DNA of 64,000 bases from Maylandia zebra. Lineage: Eukaryota; Chordata; Actinopteri; Cichliformes; Cichlidae. The notes beneath the pieces are model-generated. The model saw only the letters and a program-made list of their open reading frames with translations. It had not been told where the DNA came from and searched no databases. Both the position numbers and the translations under genes were made by a program. The stretch covers positions 19,481,560-19,545,559 of the forward strand of contig NC_135177.1 in NCBI RefSeq assembly GCF_041146795.1, given 5' to 3'. Below are positions 56,495-64,000 of this stretch, one piece after another (positions within the stretch are counted from its first letter, which is position 1; each line of letters starts with the position of its first letter).

Positions 56495-59400
56495 CTAGTG
56501 GATGGGGTTAATGTCTGTGCAGTGGTTGGTCTGCCCGTGCACACTGCTGCCCCCTACAGTCGTAGTGGAGGTGGTGATGGTGTTGTGCTGGATGACCTGC
56601 TGCTGGGAGCACACTGGAGCTGGACTGCCTGCAGGACTGCTCTCTGGACCTGAGGAGAAAGCAGAGACATCACTGAAGATAGAAGTGATGCGTAAAGCAC
56701 GCATGTGTGAGTGCAAGTACAAAAGATAGAACCGAGGAGCTGCACACAGGGATACATAAAGTATGCATAATGGTAAAATCTAGCAAAATAAACACAGGAT
56801 CTCTCATTATATTACAAAAAAAATCTTTATTAGCAGAAGAGCATTTATTTCAAACATGTGACAACCTAAGGTTACACCAAATGTCTCATCCTCCATCTCA
56901 AAATAGACGATAATGGATAACACAAAAATGGAAACGTGAATCATTCCACTCCGTAAATACGCCTGATGGATTTTGGACACATTGTAGGTGACATCTTTAC
57001 ACCAGTTAGACTCATCGATGAAAGTCATTCCAGCCCAGGCTGGGAGTTGGCTTTCTCTTGTACAAAAGAGCCATTCAGCCAAGGGGGGACGTGAGCCTTA
57101 TTTTCCTAAAGCTGCACAGGGAGGTGACTTATCCTAATTACATGGAAATGTCACTCGAATCCGTATCAAAGGGTGGGGCTCTGATGTCATGTACGGCTGA
57201 GCTGAAGCACAGTCCAAAAATCAGTGAGATCCCAGGCATCCATTAGGGCTGTGATGTCAACGTGCAGACTGTGATGTCTTTCTCACGTTGAGGCTCGGCT
57301 GCTTCTGTGCACAGAGCTGCTGTGAGATGGAAAAAATAAGTCTCAAAAGGGATTCAGACAGCCAGCTACCAGAGTGTGCAACACCCATATGTCAAAGGAA
57401 GAGTCCTGCAGCGAGCGTGGGAGCTGGATACCAGCACACTGGAACGAAAAGCCTTGCCAGTTACTGTGTGTCCATCAGACTTGTGTCTGTAGGGTTTATT
57501 CCTTTCCACCGCAGAGCTAAGGCACACAGTTAAAGGTGTGTGAGTGTGTTTATGTTTAAGCTACTCACTGAGGTAACCTTGGGACTCTTTCTGCATAGTG
57601 GTGATGGGACAGTCCTTGTGTGTGAGGAGAAGCTGCTTGAGCTGTGTCACCTCGTTCTTTAGCATTGTGACTTCATTCTGAGAAAAAGAAAAATATTTTC
57701 AGATTTCAGCGAATCAACATTTCTTGGCAACTCTCCATCCTTAACTACCTAAAAACAAACAGTAAAATACCCAGGTCATATTACCCAATATAAACAAATC
57801 AAAATCCATGGTGATGGCCCTGAGTTGCAGTTGTTACTGTACATAGATTTAGAGGCTCTAAAGGTGTTTTTTGATTTTTTTGGTTTTTACCTGAAGCTGC
57901 ATGTTGGTCTGTGTGAGCTCCTCTGCCTTCTTCTCTAATGACATCACCCAAACTTTTCGCTTCTGTCTGCATCTTGTTGCAGCCGCTCTGTTTCGCTCCA
58001 GAAACTTTCGCCGACGTTCATCCGGGTCCTCGTCCACTACTCGTCTGCGCCGTCCACCACTGGGTGGCGGAGACTGCAACGTCTGCGTGGGCTGCATCTG
58101 CTGGGTTGCAGGTGACATCTGAATCACGGGAAAATGGCATTAACATTACTGATGTCCCCGATGGGGCAGCGCCTGCCTGCCACGATCCGACCACATATGT
58201 AAGCATCCTGACACAGCTGGAAAGCAGCCAGTCAGCTGTCTGCTGCAGCCGCTATGCTGCCTCAGAGCCTCCTGCCTCTAAACAACAATATATACATTAC
58301 TTCCTGCAGGTATTTTATGTCTGGCAACTTCCCCAAAAACAACATCTGCTTGTACCGCGTGCCTTAAGAAGCTGGGCTGTGGGTGTCAGGAGTGAATGAC
58401 TGACTAACTGACTGGGCTGATTCACTAGCTTGCCCACCTTGTTAAAGAGGTGTCAGGAGGCAGTTTTCCAACGCCCACTTCCACTCAGACTAACACCACC
58501 AGACGCAGTCAAAAGGCCCATTTCTATGCACTGACAAATCTTGACATATACTTGGCTAGGTCAAGTGTTTTCAGTCTTCAAAACATTACATTTTTATGAG
58601 AAGCATGGAAAATGCACGCCACTTTAATGGCGGCTGCACACACAGACAATATTGTTTTAAAGCTTTAATGGTACATTTAAAACATATAGTGAAATGCACT
58701 TCATGATGTGGCACTCTGTGCTGCAAAAAGGCTTCAAAGAACGCAAGGACAAAATGCCTCTTTTTTTAATGCCGTGAGCAATACTGTCAGTTAATACTGA
58801 AACAGGTATATTCACAGATAAGACGTCCCAGAACTATAAGCCAAGGCTATCTGTTCCTCTGGTTTGTAAAACTTCTTCTGCGCTTGAAGCATGCCGTGAC
58901 TACATAATTGCAAGTGGTTGGTGCAGTGGAGCAAAGTTTTCAAAAGACAGTCCTGAACATCCTTTTGTAACCGTTTCTGAACTCTTCGTGACCCCTTCTC
59001 TCCATGGCAGGCATCCAACACTGACCTGTAGCTGACCAAACAAAAAGGAAAAAATACTTTTGCGCCGGGTGCCAGGAAACTCGCTATTAAGGATGCAGCA
59101 AGGGAAAATGCGTTCATCCACTCACTCGCTGTGAATTCTAAGCATCATTTTAGCCATGCTTCTATACTAAACCACTAATAGCTGACTTCAAAACTACTCA
59201 AAAGCCTTCCAAAGGACTGGCTTGTTTTAGTCATGCTGCATACACGCTGACTTCTAGCTGTGTGAGTGATTTTAATATGCAGTGTAGTTAATGTGTTATT
59301 GAACTTGTGGCTTTGCCTTTGGGCTGCCTAAAAGCTTCTCAGCTCTCTCGGGGAGACGATTTGCTTACCTGTGAAGCAGAGTGCATCGGAGGGTGCGGTG

Positions 59401-59698
59401 ATGTCTGATGTGGGTGCCCAGGATGAAGATGGGGGTTGTGGGAGTTGTGATGGGGATTGTGTCCCTGCGGGTGATGGTGTCCACCCTGAGCGTGGCCCTG
59501 GTTGTGGTGGTGGTGTCCGTGGTGCTGGTATGCGTGCGGAGGGGCTTGCAGGTGCTGGTGCGGGTGCGAGTGCGAGTGCATGTGATGGTGAGCGCCTTGG
59601 TCCTGCCGTGATGACATCATCTCCATCATGTGGCCCATGGAGTTCATGTTGCCGTTTGCGATGGCACCGGGGTGGTGTGAAAGTGCAGCCTTTAGCCT
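56495..59698 (-). CDS. creb5: CREB5 (CRE-BPa), C-terminal four exons
   Basis: CREB5 is a bZIP transcription factor of the ATF2 group that binds CRE sites. Exons in transcription order: 59698-59369, 58118-57891, 57677-57569, 56649-56495. They join in phase to the last 273 residues (human total 508). The first exon begins [11 protein letters not shown], continues [13 protein letters not shown] and is then extremely His-rich. The second holds the basic region ([20 protein letters not shown]) and the start of the leucine zipper; the third completes it ([18 protein letters not shown]) and has the CREB5/ATF2 motif [12 protein letters not shown]. The last ends [13 protein letters not shown] to NPIH and TAG. 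The His-rich stretch and C-terminus favour CREB5 over ATF2. The N-terminal exons, including the zinc finger, are not in the window; the upstream intron exceeds 4.3 kb. Confidence 0.95.
58119..59368 (-). other. creb5 intron, nothing recognised
   Basis: The interval lies between the His-rich exon and the bZIP exon. ORFs on the plus strand near 57938-58399 are antisense shadows of the bZIP exon. Confidence 0.5.
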
Positions 59699-60826
59699 CT
59701 AAAGGAGACAAAGTGGACACCAAAGACAACATTTAATATAAATCTCTGGGAGTATTTCGTCATTATGTTTGTACATATTCGCCTCCATCAGTGTGATGAT
59801 TAAGCGCAGACTACGACGTGACAAATGGCTTCATAAATCCACATGTCAGCAGGACAAGTCAAAGCCACTTAGGCTGTCCTTCATCTCTCCTTCAGTCCTG
59901 TCATTCTTGCTCTTTACCTTTCATGACTGCATCCCACCGGTCCCTGCTCTTCATATTCACAACAGCCCCTCTCTCTCTCTCTTATGGAGCACGTGTGTTT
60001 GTTTGTGCATTTCTGCTGGTGAGATGAGATCGCCGGTAAGGTGTGAGACCTCAGAACGCTCCCTTACTGTTGACCCAGCAACAGGTTTGTTGCTTTAACT
60101 GTGTGGTCTACTTAGCACTGACTGAGACGGTGTCTCTGAGCAGTCTGAGATGAGAACCAGAGAGAAGCACACTAAAAGTGCACTTGTGTTCCTCATGTTT
60201 ACCAAATACACCTCTCCACTAGAGTGTGTTTTTCTGGGCACCGCATAAAGACGACCGCAAGCGCAAAAACCCAGCACAAACCTAGACATAAATAAAAAAT
60301 GCATGACATATTTACAGTTTAATAGCTTTTAACAGGTTGCAAAACCTTATTTAATGAAGAACCTTTTTACACTAAAACACTAACACTAAAATACATGGAA
60401 ATTAATTATTCCTTTTACAGTTGATCTCCTGAGACATGTTTAGTAAAAAGTTAGCAGCAAAAATGAAAAGAAAGACATTGTGTCTAAGGCTACTGTTGTG
60501 AATTCCACAACGTTTTCTTTTCCCTTTCCCAGTATTCTCTTTTTCCTCTCTGCTCCCTTCCCCCTTCTCCCAGCTGCTGTCAGTAAGTCCAAGGCTCCAT
60601 ATCTTTTAACAACCTTCACATTCATGATTCCCATAGGGAATGGCATCCAGCTGGTCTGGATCACAATGCTAGGACATAAGCAGAGCACAACACCATCCCT
60701 TCACTTCCCGCTCAAACTGTCTATGAGTGGAAAGCTTTTTACAAGTAGTAAGGCAGCACAGTCCAATAAATCATTTTAGAAGATTGGGAACAAAAAAAGT
60801 GACTGTGTTTTACCATATTTACACAT

Positions 60827-60830
<4 letters not shown>

Positions 60831-60894
<64 letters not shown>
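60831..60894. repeat. (TG)32 microsatellite
   Basis: An uninterrupted TG array in a creb5 intron, ending in cgcgtt. Confidence 0.95.
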
Positions 60895-60898
<4 letters not shown>

Positions 60899-61374
60899 TT
60901 TGGAGTTAGTTGTCTTTTCTACGGACAGTGTGGGATGCAGAGAATTGCACATGAAACCGGCACAGTGAATTTATGACCTTGTCGAGCCAGTTTTAGTTGA
61001 CTATAGTTTCTGTTTGTCACAGAAAGGTATGCCTGACACTTTGAAGCAGGTACTTTTCTGGAAGCGCGAGATTTTATCTGTTGTACCTCACTATGAATGT
61101 TATTTTAAACTTCTACACTTCTAATGTCATAGATAACACATCGTAAACCAATATAATCACACCCTAACCCCACTAACGGCCTTCACCAAAACCTCTAAGA
61201 ATTGTTCTCAGGGGCCACAACCCTTCCTTTTTGTGACCAGAGAGACATGGGTTAAAATACCACAGTCTACACACAGCGAGTGTCTTCAAGCCTGCAGCTG
61301 TCAGCGGCATCATAGTCACACTGAGTCTTACTGATGCACTGAGAAGTCTCTGACTTTCTTTAACACACTATAAA

Positions 61375-61490
61375 TGGTAAAATGGTAAATGGCCTGCATT
61401 TGTATAGCGCTTTTCTAGTCCATAGGACCCCAAAGCACTTTACACTACATTCAGTCATTCACCCATTCACACACACATTCACACACTGGC
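61375..61490. repeat. Short dispersed fish repeat
   Basis: The text ggtaaatggcctgcatttgt, atagcgcttt, ccccaaagca and ctttacacta, followed by tandem ttcac units, is a familiar interspersed sequence of percomorph fish genomes. I know no reliable class for it. Confidence 0.55.
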
Positions 61491-64000
61491 AATATAAACT
61501 ACAAACACTACAAATAGTTACAATCTGCAAAGGGTAGCTATCTGGAAATAACATCTTAAAACACGACAGCTAATTGACATGCAGCTGAAACAGAAAAGGG
61601 ATTTAAAGTGCTTACAGATCAATCATAGTCACCAGTGTTGACAAGGACATCTTCTGTACATCACAGGATGAATTCTGAGTTTGACAGCTCTCACTGAGCA
61701 CCTTCCCTGCAGCCTGCAGTCGATCAGTATGAACCAGAGAGGTGAGACCCACTCCTTTTGTGCAAGAGAAAACCAATCAAGGTCTGGCAAGCTCCTGCCA
61801 CTCAAGCAGGGAATCACCTAAATGAATAAAAGCCAGAGGAGTTTGCTGGCAGCATGTCTACCTTTGTAGTCTCTATAAGACGTTTAGTAAGCTGATGGCC
61901 GGTAAGATGCTCTTTTGGTGTCACTGAAACTCCCTTCTAGAAAGGGAGGACGCCAGGTGGAAGACAGAGAGCATAAATGGTGAAGGGGAGTATTAAGAGA
62001 GACAAAGACTAGAGGTGGGAAGAGATTAGATGGATTCCAGTGTCTCTTCCCCACACACCATTAGCCTGAAACAGCATTTAGTCATTTGTCAGCGTCTCAG
62101 CGAGCTGTCCAGCTGGCACTATCTGTATATTAATTCAATTAGCCTGCATTCAAAGCGGCCTGCGAGTGTCAAAGTACAGAGGGACTGCAGGTCAAAGAGC
62201 CAAGGGGCCGATGCACAAGCCTTACAAAGTACAAAAGTAACTGAATGTAATGCAACACAAGTTAATATAATACAGTTCAACAGAGACAGCATAGCTATTA
62301 CACATAACAAAATCAATCAAAGAACTACAGAAACATCTTGACAACATACAACTTAAATTTTTAGTACACGCATAGAAATTAAACCACTCTCTTTGACTGG
62401 ATTAGCTGGCAGGACCTTCCCACTTACATGATGAATAATGGAAAATCCAGCTCTTTAAATAGGCAGTATGAATATATAAATGCACCACCTTAAACTGATA
62501 GGTTTAAAGAAAAGGACACAGTTAAAAGAGAAAACCCTTACCGTGATATAACCCTATTCCTGAAGCTAGCTCTGTACAAGTGTCTACCTCTCCTGCATCT
62601 GAAGTCGAGACACAGCTCAGTTAAACCCAGCTCAGCCAAAACTTAAGTCTTTGTATCCAGAACCACAGTGACGCAACTAAGGGACGTTAGCAGAGTGATG
62701 ATGAGCAGGCTGTGATTCTCAAACACCTTCATCAGCCCCTTAATGACTCTTTAACACATGGTTGTATTTCCCCAGACTGTGCTAAGCACAAGAACTTAAC
62801 CACCATGTGCATTTTACTCTAATGACACACACACAAACATATACATTTCTCCTGCAGCAACATGGCTGCCACAGAAAACAGTCATTAAATCAGTGCAGGT
62901 GTTAGCTTGCGGCTGTGCAGAGCGCTCAAAGATGGGACGGTATGCATCCTGTTCTACCACCGTCTGCCCTGCTGCCAAGTTGCAACAGGAAAATGAAGTC
63001 TCCGTGACACCATTAGAAAGTGGTCAGCTTCCTTCACAATAATTTTTATATAGTAGCAGCATAAATACACGCATTCTGACAGTATACTGAAAGTAGCAGT
63101 GCTATTGATTTTCCACCATCCCTGATTCAGCCATCTTTTGCCCAGAGGGGAGCTATCTCCTCTCAGACCTTTGCCCCCTGACCTCTCCACTCCCTCTCCT
63201 TTTTTTAGGCCTCTCTCATTTATGTGGTTTCAGGGATACCAGGTGATCATCCATTAATGATATTTATTAATGGCTGTGTCCTCTCTGACACAGGGGCTTT
63301 GAGTGATGTCCCTGTGAGTGCTCTGGGCACATCCTGAGAACACACTCAGGTTTCTGCTCACCAGATGACTTCATGTCTATTAACCCTGGAAGGAGAAACC
63401 ATGATCATGAAGCAGGTACAAAGGGAAGAGACCACGCCTGCCTAAGGATGGGTAAATCAAACCTAGCAAGGTCAGGGTGAGCACTTTTATTCCCCTTAAA
63501 AGTGGAGCATTGTACTATCAGGGGACCTGTGGCCCTCTGGCGCCTCACAGTAGGTTTGAAAGATTTGATCAGTCTGTGGAGTCACAGTTCAACTGCAAAA
63601 AGATCAAAGATTCAAATGGTGCTCTTTCGCTTCACATTTAAGGGTCCGCAGAGAAACATTAAAGCTTCTGTCTCTCACTGTCAGCTTCTTTGTTAACATC
63701 AGGCAAGCACAGTGATCGTGAGTAAGCACACAGCATTTCTAATTGCATAATATATCAAAGCTGTAACTTTCCGGGAGTATTTTATATATGCCTCGGCCCC
63801 CCTACCTTGCACTCTAAACCCAACCCGGGTTCACCATCTGCAGCTGAAAGCAGGAGTTTGGCTCTGCTGCTTTGCCAAGCACTCCACGGATCCTGTTCCA
63901 TCCTCCTCATCTCCACCGCCAGCACTACCCACCAGTGCCTGTCTACAAACCCACTCTCTGTCCCCTAAAAAGCCCATACCCCCATTAGTTCAATTTTATT

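Larger units (their letters stand above)
59699..64000 (-). other. creb5: creb5 intron (open at the window edge)
   Basis: No further creb5 exon is found. The intron has a TG array (60831-60894), a dispersed repeat (61375-61490) and stretches with homeobox-like TAAT cores, for example near 62125-62145 and 63250-63270. Confidence 0.55.

Noticed and set aside
57938-58399. Plus-strand ORF of 153 aa
   Set aside because: It is antisense to the creb5 bZIP exon and has no family resemblance.
59371-59736. Plus-strand Gly/Val-rich ORFs
   Set aside because: They are antisense to the His-rich creb5 exon.

Overview
The window is vertebrate genomic DNA, most probably from a ray-finned (percomorph-type) fish. 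It has split genes with GT-AG introns, compact introns, long CA/TG and AT microsatellites, and many decayed Tc1-like DNA transposons of kinds common in teleosts. A cichlid or close relative is possible but cannot be proved from the sequence. There is no prokaryotic operon, CRISPR array or recognisable RNA gene.

Six protein-coding genes are readable, all identified by translating exons and checking splice phases. From left to right: colq (+, 5' end outside the window, ends at 6315), the collagen tail that anchors acetylcholinesterase at synapses; plekha8/FAPP2 (-, 18764 to 12065), a PH plus GLTP-domain glycolipid transfer protein of the trans-Golgi; fkbp14 (+, 19275 to 20341), an ER prolyl isomerase with EF hands and a C-terminal HDEL; chn2/beta-chimaerin (-, 43580 to 23982), an SH2-C1-RhoGAP protein with an internal start for an SH2-less form; cpvl (+, 47091 to 52025), a secretory/lysosomal serine carboxypeptidase; and creb5 (-, 59698 to 56495, 5' exons outside the window), a bZIP transcription factor. 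The exon sets of the four complete genes join without phase conflict and give 553 aa (plekha8), 211 aa (fkbp14), 465 aa (chn2) and 480 aa (cpvl), close to the sizes known for these families.

The order and orientation plekha8(-) fkbp14(+) chn2(-) cpvl(+) creb5(-) is the human 7p15-p14 block read in reverse, but without PRR15, WIPF3, SCRN1 and TRIL. colq, which is on human chromosome 3, lies beside it. plekha8 and fkbp14 are head-to-head and share a 510-bp promoter region; chn2 and cpvl are head-to-head 3.5 kb apart; cpvl and creb5 converge. The genes do not form one pathway.

The rest is introns, UTRs and transposon remains: at least seven Tc1-like relics, one hAT-type non-autonomous element with a perfect 8-bp target duplication, six long dinucleotide arrays, and homopolymer tracts. 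The most interesting points are the internal chn2 promoter and start exon, a (TG)67 array that nearly abuts the chn2 C1-exon splice acceptor, and a 14-nt microexon in plekha8. I found no evidence of a wholly new biological system.
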